Notes: generated by a model not told the origin, from the sequence alone. Positions 44,737-56,321 are shown, numbered from the stretch's first letter. The stretch is 64,000 bases of DNA from Vanilla planifolia (GCA_023846275.1 JAIUJO010000082.1:1695922-1759921); one strand, 5' to 3'. Numbers and translations: made by a program.

Positions 44737-46068
44737 ATGGCTGGGGCAAAAGCGACAAGAAGTAGTAAAAATTTGAGGAATAGGAGTAGCTCTTCTCCAT
44801 GTCAATATATTGGTGTTGAATCTGGGAAGTCTATGTCACGTGATAAGGGGAGAGAATTGGTGCTTGGGTTATCGGTGGATGTTAATCCGTCTTTTCATGA
44901 TGGTGATGTTATTATGGAACCCAGAGAATGCTCTTCAAATATGGGAACTTGTTTGGCAAACCAAGGGGATGATGATGTGTATGTGGAGTCTACACTGTGT
45001 AGAGAAAATGACTTGTGATGTGCAAGGCATGGATCTACTGCTACCTATGTGGGTGCCAGCGCTGGCCCAGTGATTACGCCTATGCCTGTGCTCGCGCTTG
45101 CACTCGGGCCAGCTTTTGTGCCTGCCTCCGTGCATGAGTCTGCACCCAGTTTTTGCGCTTGTGCCTGTGTTCGCGCTGGCGCCTGCGCCCGCACCTGCTC
45201 AAGTATCCGCACCCGCGCTCGCACTGGCTCAAGTATCCTCACCCGCACCCGCGCCTGTGCCTGTGCTCGCGCTCGCGCTCACACCGGCGCCTGTGCCATT
45301 GCCTGAGGGCACTGTGGATTTGGCTGTTGAGAAGAATGGAATTGATGTTGTTGATGCTGTTCCTTGTAATGTTGTTGCTGCTGTTCGTGAAGATATGTGT
45401 CCACAACTGAATTGAATGAATGCTAATGTTAGACCCTTGGGAACCTTGTAGGCTAATAATGCACCATGTGTGTCATTTTGGGAGGCTCTTACAAACAATG
45501 TGGTATCTAATAATGGTGTCTCTTCTTTCGTTAATCTAAGCGTAGTTGACATTAAAGAGCAGGCGGTCAAGAATCTTTTGGAGGATGGTGCTATTGTTAT
45601 GTCCCATGATGGGTGCATGCGAAGAAGGGAATTTCATAAACATGACTTAATGGGAAGAGTGTTTGGGGACACACTACCTTTCCCCGTGATTGATCGTATG
45701 CTTACTAAACGTTGGGGTCACTTCATGAACTTTATGGTTTTGGAGCTACCTCATAATTGTTTTTGCCTACACTTTGAATCCATAGAGGAAAGAAATAAAG
45801 TTTTGTTGGGGGCCCTTGGCAAGTTGTAGGACATGCAATGGGCTTGGATATGTGGACGGCTGATTTCAAGCCATCATCATGTGTGGCTATGTGCGCCCCT
45901 ATTTGGGTGCATTTCCCAGCATCACTACTACTTTATTGGGATATTGATAACATCATTCAAATTGCTATGAACATTGGGGAACCTATCCTTCTTGATGAAT
46001 GGACGTCATTGTCACAGAGATCGGCGTTTGCTCGTGTCTGTATCCCGCTGGATTTGACTAAGCCCCTT
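44737..46068 (+). pseudogene. LINE P2 ORF1: N-terminus and DUF4283-like domain
   Basis: ATG 44737 opens 'MAGAKATRSSKNLRNRSSSS' for 93 codons. A frame break leads into an Ala/Pro-rich repeat (45060-45310), then 'FWEALTNNVVSNNGVSS', 'SVVDIKEQAVKNLLEDGAIV', 'LTKRWGHFMNFMVLELPHN' (45470-45829) and 'MGLDMWTADFKPSS', 'YWDIDNIIQIAMNIGEPILL' (45838 on). These blocks match ORF1 in A1 and B1 in order. The reading passes into 18S sequence after 'DLTKPL' at 46068. Confidence 0.85.
45060..45310 (+). repeat. Ala/Pro-coding minisatellite in LINE P2 ORF1
   Basis: A CpG-rich stretch of short imperfect repeats built from 'gctcgcgct', 'cccgcacc' and 'gcgcctgtgcc'. In the LINE frame it reads as alternating Ala, Pro, Val and Leu ('APAPVPVLALALTPAPVP'). 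A1 and B1 show no comparable expansion, so it arose in this copy or subfamily. It makes all six frames open, giving several false ORFs. Confidence 0.7.
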
Positions 46069-46694
46069 AGAATGGTTACAAGGCTGAAACATAAAGGAAT
46101 TAATGGAAGCGCACCACAAGGAGTGGTGCCTGCGACTTAATTTGACTCAACATAGGAAAGCTTACTAGGTCCAGATATAGCAAGGATTGACAGATTGAGA
46201 GCTCTTCCTTGATTCTATGGGTGGTGGTGCACTGCCATTCTTAGTTGTTGGAACGATTTGTCTGGTTAATTCAATTAACAAACGAGACCTCATCTTGTTA
46301 ACTAGCTGTGTAGGGTGCAAGCCCTATGGCCAACTTATTAGAGGAACTATGGCCACTTAGGTTGTGGAAGTTTGAGGCAATAATAAGTCTTTGATGCCCT
46401 TAAATGTTCTGGGCCACATGCATGCTACACTAATGTATTCAACAAGTCCATTGCCTTGGTCAAAAGGCCTAGGTAATCTTATGAAAATTTCATCGTGATT
46501 GGGATAGATCATTGAAATTGTTGGCCTTCAACGAGGAATTCCTAATAAGCACGAGTCATCAACTCGCATTGACTACGTCCCTACCCTTTGTACACACTGC
46601 TCGTCGCTCCTACCTATTGGGTGGTCTGGTGAAGTGTTTGGATCGCTGTGATGCGGGTGGTTTGCCACCGGCGACTCAGTGAGAAGTCCATTGG

Positions 46695-46735
<41 letters not shown>

Positions 46736-46763
46736 TGTAGGTTAACCTAGGGAAGGATCATTG
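46069..46763 (+). rRNA. 18S rRNA 3' part, decayed (rDNA unit 1)
   Basis: Matches the last 695 bases or so of plant 18S rRNA, starting at the 'agtatggtcgcaaggctgaa' region (here 'agaatggttacaaggctgaa') and ending at 'ggatcattg'. Recognisable landmarks include 'ttaatttgactcaacat', 'gattctatgggtggtggtgc', 'gtacacactgctcgtcgctcc' in shortened form, and 'gaagtcgtaacaaggtttc' near the end. Many C-to-T and G-to-A changes are spread through otherwise invariant segments, and the 5' 1.1 kb is missing, so this is a pseudogene. Confidence 0.95.
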
Positions 46764-46983
46764 ATGAAAGATATGATTGAAGGAATGAACTGCCCAACAT
46801 GTAGCAGTGCGATGGCTCTTCGATGTCATGTTTTTTTGAAGCACGTGTTCTTGCTACCACATGGAGCTCGATGTTATAGGGGATAAACAAAAGCTTATGG
46901 GCATCGTCAAGAGCCAAGGAAGAGCAAATGCTAAGCTAGCAATCGAGTATGTTGTGTGTTGTCAGATCCATTGAGTCCTGGCA
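46764..46983 (+). other. ITS1, rDNA unit 1
   Basis: About 220 bases between 18S and 5.8S, a length usual for angiosperms. It contains 'gagccaaggaa' at 46911-46921, a form of the conserved angiosperm ITS1 core GYGYCAAGGAA, preceded by 'gggcatc'. CpG is scarce, as expected of methylated, unselected DNA. Confidence 0.8.
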
Positions 46984-47145
46984 ATCGAAGGACACTCGAC
47001 AAGGGATATCTTGGCTCTCACATCGATGAAGAAAATAGAGAAATGTGATATGTGTTATGAATTGTAGAATCTCGTGGACCAACCATTTTTTTAATGCAAG
47101 CTGGACCTGAGGATGCAAGCAGAGGGCATGCTTGCATGGGTGTAA
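46984..47145 (+). rRNA. 5.8S rRNA, decayed (unit 1)
   Basis: About 162 bases with 'gggatatcttggctctca', 'catcgatgaagaa' and 'gagggcatgcttgcatgggt'. Differences from plant 5.8S lie in normally invariant positions (for example 'gaaaatagagaaatgtgat' for the GAACGTAGCGAAATGCGAT segment), so it is not functional. Confidence 0.9.
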
Positions 47146-47392
47146 TGCGATCTGTCGCTCTTTGTGGAAGCCTGGAATCTTTAGTTGGGTAGCCCAGCTC
47201 TGTTATGGGGGCGACTGATGGTACCCCATGCAATGTCATGGTGTGGTGAAGTGTCGAGCAACGATCGACTATCGACATGATAAGAGGTGGACACCACCGG
47301 CTATTGTGGTGTTGGCTAGCAAGAATCAATGTTGTTCTGCGACAAGCAGATGCTCCGCATAGATCCAAATCCATCCTTCATGGTGTAGAATG
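47146..47392 (+). other. ITS2, rDNA unit 1
   Basis: About 247 bases. It shares blocks with unit 2, such as 'gacatgataagaggtggac', 'gctattgtggtgttggc' and 'agcaagaatc'. The length is normal for angiosperm ITS2. Confidence 0.8.
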
Positions 47393-47735
47393 GTGACCCC
47401 ATGTTAGGTAAGGGTACCCACAGAGTTTAAGCATATTAAAAAGCAAAGGAGAAGGAACTTACTAGGATTCTCTTAGTAACGGCGAGCAAAACGTGACCAG
47501 CCCAATCTCGAAATCGGGCAGCCTGAAGCCTGAATTATAGTCTAAAGAGGCATCCTTAGCGATGGATCAAGATCAAGTCCCCTAGAAAGGGTTGCTGGGG
47601 AGGGTTAGAGCCTTGTTTAGCCCTACATGAGGTGTTGTCAATGAGTTGGGTTGTTTGAGAATGCAGCCCAAATTGGGTGGTAAATTCTGTCCAAGGCTAA
47701 ATAATTGCGAGAGACTGGTAGCGAACAAGTACCAT

Positions 47736-47773
<38 letters not shown>

Positions 47774-49561
47774 CAGTGCTTGAAATTGTCGGGAGGGAAG
47801 CAAATGGTGGTCGACAGTGTGCCATGGCTGGATGTAGAACGTCGAATGACGGTTTGTTGCACTTTTGAAGGAGCAGACCAACTCGGGCTATCGCAATGAC
47901 CGAAGCTCAAGCTTATGACGGTCATGGAGAAATCGTTGTCATGGCCGATCACAATGCTTGCACCATCGGGGCATGCCATGGCAGCACTGTGTGCACTAGT
48001 GATGGCCAGTGGGCTCCCCATCTAACCAGTCTTGAAACACGAACCAAGGAGTGTGACATGCTTGAGAGTCGACAGGTGAGAAAGCCCAGAAGGTGCAAGG
48101 AAGGTGATTGGTGGCATCCTCATTTGAGGGATGAGACATCGACTGACCCAGATCTTTTGTGAAGGGTTCAAGTGGGAGCATGCCTGTCAGGACCAGAAAG
48201 GTGGTGAACTATGCCTGAGCGTGGCAAAGCGAGAGGAAACTCTGGTGGAGGCCTGCAACGTTACTGACTTGCAAATCATTCTTCTAACTTGGGTATAGAG
48301 GCAAAAGACTTATCAAACCATCTAGTAGCTGGTTCTCTTAGATGTTCCCCCAAGATAGTTAGAGCCACAGTCGAAGTTCTATTGGGTAAAGCCAATGATT
48401 AGAGGCATCGGGGCACAAAACCCTCGACCTATTCTCAAACTATAAATAGGTAGGAGGGCTATGCTGGTTTGCTGGTTTACGGGACAAATCGAAAGCTGGG
48501 TTACGGTGCCCAACTGCACGCTAACCTAGAGCCCAAAAAGGGTGTTGGTCAATTACGACAGCAGGACGGTGGTCATGGAAGTTCAAATATGCTATGGTGT
48601 GTGTAAAAACTCACTAGCCTTGAAAATGGATGGCACCTAAGCGTGTGACCCACACCCGGCCGTTGATGCAATGCAAGGCCCCAACGAGTAGGAAGGTGCA
48701 ATGGTTGCTACAAAACAAGGGGCATGAGCCCGCGTGGAGCATCTGTTAGTGCAGATCTTGGTGTTAGTAGCAAATATCCAAATGAGAACTTTGAAGGCCA
48801 AAGGGGGAAAGGTTCCATGTGAACAACACTTGCACATGGGTTAGTCGTTCCTAAGTCAAGGGGGAAACCCATTGGATAGTGCCATTTGGCACGAGCTTCG
48901 AAAAAGAGAAGAGTTAAAATTCTCAAGCCGGAATGTGGCAATCGATGGCATCGTCAAGTGGTCCGGAGACGTCGGTGAGGGCCTTAGGAAGAGTTATCTT
49001 TTCTGCTTAACATCCTATTGGCCCTGGAAATGGCTCAACCGGAGGTAGAGCCAAGCGGTTGGAAGAGCACCATATGTTGAGCGATGTCTGATGCATCCCT
49101 GGCAACCCTTGAAAATCTAGATGGTCAAGGGCCTTCCATGCCCGGCTGTACCCATAACTACATCAGGTCTCCAAGGTGAACAGCCTCTGGATCGATGGAG
49201 CAATGTAGGCAAGTGAAGTCGGCAAAATAGATCCATAACATTTGGAAAAGGATTGGCTCTGAGGGTTCCCAATCCCAAACCCATCGGATGTCGGCGGACA
49301 GCTCGAGCTACTTACGTGATGAGAGCGGGTTGATGCGTGCCGACTGGGAGACGAATTGGGAGTGGCCCCTTCGGTGGCCTTCCACGGGAGTCGAACAATC
49401 GACTCAGAACTGGTACAAACAAGGGGAGTCTAACTGTTTAATTAGAACAAAGCATTGCGATGGTCTTCAAGGATGCTCACATAATGTGATTTTTGCCCAG
49501 TACTCTGAATGTCAAAGTGAAGAAATTGAACCAAGCGCGGGTAAACGGTGGGAGTAAATAC

Positions 49562-49593
<32 letters not shown>

Positions 49594-50685
49594 TTAATTA
49601 GTGATGTGCATGAATAGATTAATGAGATTCCCACTATCCCTATCTACTATTCAACAAAACAACAGCCAAGGGAACAAACTTAGCAAGAATCTGTGGGGAA
49701 AGAAGACCCTGTTGAGGTTGGCTCTAGCCCAACTTTGTGAAATGACTTGAGAGGTGTACCATAAGTGGGAGTCGACATGTCGACGAAATTGAAATGCCAC
49801 TACTTTTAACGTTATTTAGCTTAATCTTTGAGGCGGAGGCGGGGCCCAGCCCTCTTTTTGGCTCGAAGTCTTGCCTTGGTGAGTTGATCTAGGTGAAAGA
49901 CATTTTAAGGTGGGGAGTTTGGCTGAGGTGGAACATATGTTAAAAGATAACATTGGTGTCCTAAGATGAGCTCAACGAGAACAGAAATGTCGTGTGGAAT
50001 AATAGGGTAAAATCTTGTTTGATTCTTATTTCTAGTACGATTACAAACCATGAAAGAGTGGCTAATCGAACCTTTAGGCTTTCTGAATTTGAAGCTCGAT
50101 GTGATAGAAAAGTTACTATAGGGATAACTGGCTTGTGGCAGCCAAGAGTTCATAGCAACGTTTTTTTGGTACTTCAATGTCGGCTCTTCCTATCATTACG
50201 AAGCATAATTCACCTAGTGTTGGATTTTTCACCCACCCATAGGGAATGTGAGCTAGGTTTAGACCATCATGAGACATGTTAGTTTTATGCTACTGATGAA
50301 TGTGTCGTGATAGTAATTCAACCTAGTACGAGAGGAACCGTTAATTCACACAATTGGTCATCGCACTTGGTTGAAAAGCTATCATGTGTAGGATTATGAC
50401 TCAATGCCTAAGTCAAAATCAACATAAGATGTGATTTTTAGGCCTGTGGCTAGCTTATTGGCCTAAAGTAGGGGCTTGACAACCCAAAGGTAGACAACCA
50501 TGGGCTAGTCTAGTGTCATAGAAAGTTGGATGGCATGGGCCCCGTAAGAAATGATAGTTAAGAATGAACGATGGGTAGAATCCTTTGCAGACTACTTAAA
50601 TTTGCGACAGGGCATTGTAAGTGGCAGAGTGGCTTTGCTGCTATGATCCACTGAGATCCAACCCTATGTTACAGTAGATTCATCT
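47393..50685 (+). rRNA. 26S rRNA, nearly full length but decayed (unit 1)
   Basis: About 3.3 kb, close to the 3.4 kb of plant 26S. It runs from 'agtttaagcatattaaaaag' through 'gaaaaggactttgaaaagag', 'actatgcctgagcg', 'gaacagcctctgg', 'ggtagccaaatgcctcgtca' and 'gggataactggcttgtgg' to 'cctagtacgagaggaaccg' (sarcin-ricin loop, about 50322-50340, intact) and the 3' end. Deletions are visible, for example about 60 bases near 48478 and about 12 near 50392. Scattered transitions at invariant sites mark it as a pseudogene. Long ORFs inside are shadows. Confidence 0.95.
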
Positions 50686-53261
50686 CGCACTATCGAAAAG
50701 CAAAAAAAACATAGTCTTTAGTAGACTTAAGCACGACCAAGATCACCTGCTTGATTGATCTCTAGCTCTCTTACTCTACATTGCTCTCCTCATTGCGATA
50801 CTTTGTGTGGATACTATTGTGAGGGTACTTTTGTATAGGTGCTATGCAACTGGCCTTGCGATGCATGCCTCAGTGGCTCTACCTATGTGTAAGGCTTATT
50901 CTTGACTTTGTAATCACCATAAATTGTCACGATTCAATGACTAAAATTATGAAATAGCTATGAAACCCTGAAAAAAGGTTTGAAAAATAGTGTCGAGGTT
51001 GTTTTATGAGCATGCCGATTTGCTATAGGGCTGACTCCTTAGCCCAGCAAAGCAGGAGTTGCATGCCTTTCAAAGTACCGAGTGCGCTGTAGCATGGTGG
51101 CGCATGCATAAGGGCTTTATGCATTTTTGGCTTTAGCCATTGCTGAGCTCAAATGATGTTGGGAGATCACCAGTGCATTGCACTCATGTGCTTAGGACTT
51201 TTGCATGCATCTTGCGTCCCGTCTGTAGGGGTATGCATGCTTGGGTCTTTCTGTGTGTGTATTGAGGCTTCTCTGCACTCGTATGCATGCTTGGGTCTGT
51301 CTTCACATGCCTTAGGGCTTGTCTTCATGCTCAAGAGCTACCTACGTGCGCTTTTTGTTGTGACCACAAAGTGTAACTTTTTTTATTTTTAGTGCTGCAA
51401 GCTGCTGTCGCATGGATATGGTGATAACCTATTGGTAGTCTTACCTCCTTCATAGAATTATCTCTCCTTGTGCTACGTGCAGACATGTGCACTATATTAG
51501 TGCATGTGGGCATGTGCAGCGCATTCCTGTGCATGGGCAGGTGCAGCGTGCTCCTGTGCACGGGCATGTGCGCCACACTCCTGCACGTGGGCATGTGCAT
51601 CGTGCTCCTGCGTGTCAACATGTGTACCGTGCTCTTGTGTGGGGTCATCTGCACTGCGCTCCTGCTTGCTAGCCTATCCATGCATCCTCAGTGGCAAGGT
51701 GCACTCACATCCTTGTGCTACAGAAACGTGTAACTTTCATCGGGATCTTTAGCTCTGGGGTCTTCATGATGGGATCAAAAAGCGTAACTTTTTCTGGGAT
51801 TTTAGCATTGTGGGTTGCTTCTGCTTGGATTGGCAACAACTTGTTTGTAAACTTGCCTCATTCCTAGATGGAATTGTGACAAAACACATTCCGAATATTG
51901 TGCATGTGCAATACTGTGTGGCTTGCATAAATGTCAACGAATTTTTGCTCAATGTGAGGCATAGTTTAATCGTGCCCTCTTGAGCTAGGTTCAGACAACG
52001 AGTGCCTCAAGGCCTGGCCGTGCATGCCCAGCTACGACCTACATGGTCTTCTTGTGCGGACCAAAAAGTGTAACATTTTTCGAGATTTTTATCGCTGTGG
52101 GCTACTGTTGCTTGGAAAAGGTGAAAGATTTTTCATAGTCTTGCCTCCTTCCTGTATGGTCTTCATGTGCAGACAAAAAAATGTACTTTTTTCGGATTTT
52201 TAATGTTGCAGGTTGTTGTCTCTTGGATAAGGTCACAGCTTATTGATAGTCTTGCCTTCGTCCTATAGATGGAATTGTCGCAAAACACTACATGAATTTG
52301 TGTGCATGTATAATGCTGTGTGGTTTGCATAAAGGAGTAGAATTTTTGCTCAATACGAGGCATGGTTAAACCATGTGGTGCTAGAAGTGCAGTCTCGTGC
52401 TGGGTTCTTATTTCATGCATCTCGTGTCCTAGTCGTGTGTGCTAAATTGTGACTTGTACCATCTTCGTGGGGGGACCAAAATGTGTAACTTTTTTTGGGG
52501 ATTTTTAGCACTGCAGGTTGCTGTCGCTTGGATAAGGTAACAACTTATTGGTAGTCCTGCTTCCTTCCTGGATTGAATTGTGGCAAAACACAACTCGAAT
52601 TGTGCGGCTTGCATAAAAGTTGTCAAATTTTTGCTCCATGCGAGGCATGGTTTAACGATGTAGTGCTAGCAGTGTGGTGTCATTTTGGGTTCTAACTACG
52701 AGCATTTCGTGTCCTTGCCACGTGTACGCATTTGCGACCTGTATGGTCTTCATGTGGGGACCAAAAAGGGTAACTTTTTCTGGATTTTTAGCACTTTTGG
52801 CTGCTGTCGCTTTTGTAAGGTGACAACCTATTGGTAGTCTTGCCTCCTTCCTATTGATGGAATTGTCACAAAATGCAACCCAAATTGTGTGCATGTGCAA
52901 CGTTGTGCGGCTTGTAAAAACGTTTATGAATTTTAGCTGAATACAAGCCATGGTTTAACCATGTAGTGCTAGCAATGTGCTCTCGCACTGGGTTCTGATT
53001 GCTTGCCTCTTGTGGCCTGGTAGGGTGCACTTCGTGGTGACCTATATAGCCTTGATGTGGGGACCAAATATGTAACTTTTTTCGAACTTTTTACCTTCGC
53101 AGTTGCTTGGATAAGATGGCAACCTATTGGCAATCTTGCCACCTTCCTAGATGGAATTGTAGCAATATGTAATGCGAATTTTGTACATGTGCATCGCTTT
53201 GCGGCTTGCATAAAAAGTCAACGAATTGTCGTTCAATAAGAACCATGGATTAACCAGGTAG
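50686..53261 (+). other. rDNA intergenic spacer, unit 1 (truncated)
   Basis: Follows 26S and matches the spacer of unit 2. It holds 26S-proximal unique sequence (50686-51060), sub-repeats of roughly 290-300 bases, and a 27-bp minisatellite. The sub-repeat landmark 'gggaccaaaaagtgtaact' recurs at about 51361, 51771, 52057, 52170, 52472, 52756 and 53055. It stops at LINE C1 near 53262, so the promoter-side part is absent. Confidence 0.85.
51484..51672 (+). repeat. 27-bp minisatellite, seven units, in the IGS
   Basis: Exactly seven 27-base units of the type 'catgtgcagcgtgctcctgt' plus 7 more bases. Because 27 is divisible by three, all frames stay open, which explains the overlapping Cys/His-rich ORFs here. 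The same array recurs at 61061-61276 and 61803-62101. Confidence 0.9.
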
Positions 53262-54840
53262 ATTAGCTTAGTACTTCTCGGGATCATAAGTTTCCTAGCC
53301 ATATGTTTTTTCCTCTTCTCCTTTATCCCTTTACTGAAAATGATACAAGACTTTGCAAGGTTGACATTGAGCCCAATGTGCTTACTGAAGTGATACAATA
53401 ATGTCTTAACAACATTAACAGATGTGTGAGAGACAGGCGCATAAATAATAATATCATTAGTATAGAAGAGTTGTAAGATGATAAAAGTAGTAGAAGCACA
53501 ACGGAAGCCAAGCAAGGCCTAAGCTTCATGCTCACGCCCCAATGTAATGAAAAACTCGAACACCATAGTGAAGATATATGGGGAAAGAGGACAACCCTGT
53601 CAAACCCTCTAGAAGCATGAATTCACGGGAGTCTGTAGCCATTGAAGAGGATGCTAAACCTTGGGGCCACAATGCAAGCCATAAGCCAATCACACCAAAC
53701 TATGGGAACGCCCATTACCTACATCATCTCAACAAAAAAATTGCCACCTGACGTTGTCATAGGCCTGCTCCATGTCCAACTTTGATTGCCATCAAACTAG
53801 CTCTAGAAGAGGAGTGCATCCTAACTCCCATCTCCTGAGCCATAAAAACATTATAAAAAATGGACCTACCAAGGATGAAAGCCCCCCACTCTCTAGTAAT
53901 GATATCTGGTAATACACCTTTGAGTCTATCCATCAGAATCATGGCCATAATCTAGTAGATTACATTACCCAAAGTAATGGTCCTGAAATGCTTAGGCCTA
54001 AAAGCACACTATCTCTTGGGGATAAGAACAACCAACTTGTCCTTCCAAGAAGTAGGCATGCGACGCTCCTTGAAGAAGCAAAAGACTGCCTGAATAATGT
54101 TCACTTGAGTGATCGCCCAGTAGCCCGTGATAAACTTAGTAGTGATGCCATCCAACCCTGGTGCCTTGTTTCTCCTATTAGTCCAAATGGTAGTAGTAAC
54201 CTCTTCCTCCATGAGATCATGAGTCAACAATGATTTTTGCTCCATGTTAATATAGTTATGAGACAAGTGATGAATAGAAAGTAAATCACTGGATTCTCCC
54301 CCCACATTTGGTGCCAAAATAGGTAATGAGGATATCACCAATACTAATCGAATTCTCCACACAGCACCAGAATCATTTGTAAGCTGAGCGATTAGATTAT
54401 TCCTTCATCTAGATTTAGCAGCAGCATGAAAGAAACTCATATTCCTGTCACCCTGGCAAGCCTACTAGATCTTAGCATGTTGCCACAACCATTTCTCCTC
54501 CGCAACACACCTCTTATGAAAGGTCGAGTTGAGACCACCCAGACAAGTGTTCTCCTCCTCACTAAGCCCCTGGCTCGATTCCTTGGCCAGTAGGTAAGTT
54601 ATCAGCCTCTCTTTGTTCCTCTTAGTCCCTATAATGTCCTTAATGTCCCTCTTCCTCCAATTTCAAAGAGCCACCAAACATCTGTGAAATTTTGTGGTAA
54701 GGCAATCCATCTGATTTCCATTCGTTCTTCTAACCCAAGCCTACTTTACAATGCCCACCGAGTTAGGATGATCAAGCCAGATGCTCTCAAAACAATACCT
54801 TGGCTCCCTTAGCTTCATGCTCTTCTTACCCAAATCAATC
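53262..54840 (-). pseudogene. LINE C1 ORF2: reverse transcriptase
   Basis: The minus strand reads 'RRNKAPGLDGITTKFITGYW' (54009-54362), 'LKGVLPDIITREWGAFILGR' (53757-53948), 'MLLEGLTGLSSFPIYLHYG' and 'FYTNDIIIYAPVSHTSVNV' (53147-53515). The YxDD box has become YTND at 53453-53464. The N-terminal finger segment contains 'EEKWLWQHAKI', also seen in B3. Several frameshifts and stops. The thumb ends at the rDNA border. Confidence 0.8.
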
Positions 54841-55517
54841 ACTAATGGAAAATACGTGCAAGATGAGTAACCAGCATAGTAGGGAACGCATTGAGCCCCT
54901 CCAAGTTGATGAGAGCCCTATCCAACCTCTCCCAGATTCTTGTGTTACCCTATTTACAATTGCACCAAGTGTATCTGTTGCCAACAAAACCAAGGCCAGT
55001 AAGCAGGAGATCCTGCATGGTATCAAAGAATAACTAATGCCCGTGGTCACTACAAAATGTCTTCCCTCCACGCTTCTCCTCTTAGGATGCAAGAATGTTG
55101 AAATCTCCAGCCACAATCATAAGGCTCCCCCTAGCCGATTCCTCTCTTAATGTTTGCCAAATGCCTTTGCGTCTATAAGGGTCCTTTGGAGAGTAAACCA
55201 CACAACATTTAATACACATGCCATCCAAAAACCTAACTTCAACAACCACCACATATGGAGAGAAACGAGACACCATAAGATCCATGCCCTGCTTCTAAAG
55301 AATAACAATTCCCGCCAATTTTCTCCAATAAAGACAGCACAACAAAATTCCAATTTCTACCAAGGAGTATGTCAGCATCTCTCCTATCAAAGGTCTCAAC
55401 CGTTGTCTCCACCAATGCAACAACCTCAATATTAGCCTCTCTAGTAAATCTCTACAAGTAGCATCGTGATTTATTGTCCCTAATCTCACGGATGTTCCAA
55501 ACTACAATTTTTGTCAT
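54841..55517 (-). pseudogene. LINE C1 ORF2: endonuclease domain
   Basis: ORF2 ATG at 55517 ('MTKIVVWNIREIRDNKSRC'), with 'DLMVSRFSPYVVVVEVRFLD', 'VVYSPKDPYRRKGIWQTLRE' and 'LMIVAGDFNILAS' (55082-55285); GDFN is intact. 'GNRYTWCNCK' follows near 54970. Very similar to A1, whose endonuclease has the same 'TLQRTLIDAKAFG' frame-shifted reading. Confidence 0.8.
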
Positions 55518-56321
55518 AAGGAAAGGAGAAGCGTGTTAGTAGCACTCCAGCCCCCCCATAGGTAGCACACAAACAAATGCACGTGCGTGCACTCCTGCGT
55601 GTGGAGCGCACCGCAACGCGATACGACACTGTAATGGGGAAGCGGGAAAACATCAGTAGGGAAGTCTCACAAAGGCACGCAGCGGTTGCGCACCATGGGT
55701 TCAGATGAGTGCTCGCACCAAGTCTATTGTGCATAGTGCAAAGCTCACCACAGTCCAACCATCAGATTTGCAATGCAAGACCATGCACGCACCACATGGC
55801 GAGGCATCAATGCACGTGCCCCATGGCGGGGCACAAGTGCACTATGAAGAAACAGCAAATAGTAAGAGATGTGTGTGGCCAAAAGCACCAGTAGCATAAC
55901 AAAATGTTTGCACGGTGCAATCCCTGTGCCCGTCATGCCGAGCGCACCAAGTGCATAATCTGCTTGCAGAACCCCAACAATGTCGAGCACTTGCCCAGGC
56001 ATGCACGCCCCCCCTCACGAGGTGCAAGCACGTGACATCGAATTCACCAACCAAGGTAACCATATTGCAAGGAAAAAAGTTGCAATCCACAATTTACAGC
56101 AAGGGGAACAACCCCTCAGTACCCAATTGTGTGTCGATCATCAGCACTGCAATAGCATCCCACTTCCCTATGAAGGCCGTCACGTGAAATCACTCTGTCT
56201 TTAGTATGATAATCCTCTCACACAACTCCCAGTCTTGCATGATCTGCTTCAATAGTTTAGGGATCGCTTTGTTTATTTATAGTTTGTTGTTATGAATCCC
56301 TCATTGCATTGGCATGGTCTT
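55518..56321 (-). other. LINE C1 inter-ORF region
   Basis: Aligns with A1 24380-25203: CpG-containing leader to ORF2 with shared blocks 'gcaaggaaaaaa(g/t)', 'ttgtttattta(t)agtttgtt' and 'gcatggtcttt'. Short ORFs on both strands have no domain. It ends exactly at the terminal motif of C2. Confidence 0.6.

Larger units (their letters stand above)
44073..46068 (+). mobile_element. LINE copy P2: 5' leader and ORF1, cut by 18S rDNA
   Basis: Plus-strand LINE that starts immediately after P1 and its flanking repeat. It has a leader of about 660 bases, then ORF1 from ATG 44737. ORF1 is interrupted inside the DUF4283-like region by rDNA at 46069, so the zinc knuckle and all of ORF2 are missing. Losing the 3' side is not a normal LINE truncation and shows a recombination or insertion at the rDNA border. 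Confidence 0.85.
53262..56321 (-). mobile_element. LINE copy C1: inter-ORF region, endonuclease and RT
   Basis: Minus-strand piece starting in the inter-ORF region (56321) and running through the ORF2 endonuclease and reverse transcriptase. It is cut in the thumb by IGS sequence at 53262 ('MARKLMIPRSTKLIYL' then IGS). Its truncated 5' end sits on the 3' terminal motif of C2 at 56322. It is the only minus-strand copy with both the endonuclease-RT connection and the YxDD region still present, though heavily broken. Confidence 0.8.

Noticed and set aside
47638-48021. Minus-strand ORF of 127 codons and neighbours in 47000-49000
   Set aside because: Shadow ORFs inside the 26S rRNA relic.
51470-51752. 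Overlapping Cys/His-rich ORFs that look like metal-binding peptides
   Set aside because: They are translations of a 27-bp minisatellite in three frames; the unit length keeps every frame open.
50686-53261. Possible 5S rRNA gene within the IGS
   Set aside because: No 5S internal control region or conserved 5S segments seen in either spacer.
53147-53515. ORF joining IGS translation to RT motifs
   Set aside because: The frame happens to cross the C1/IGS border; only the RT part is meaningful.
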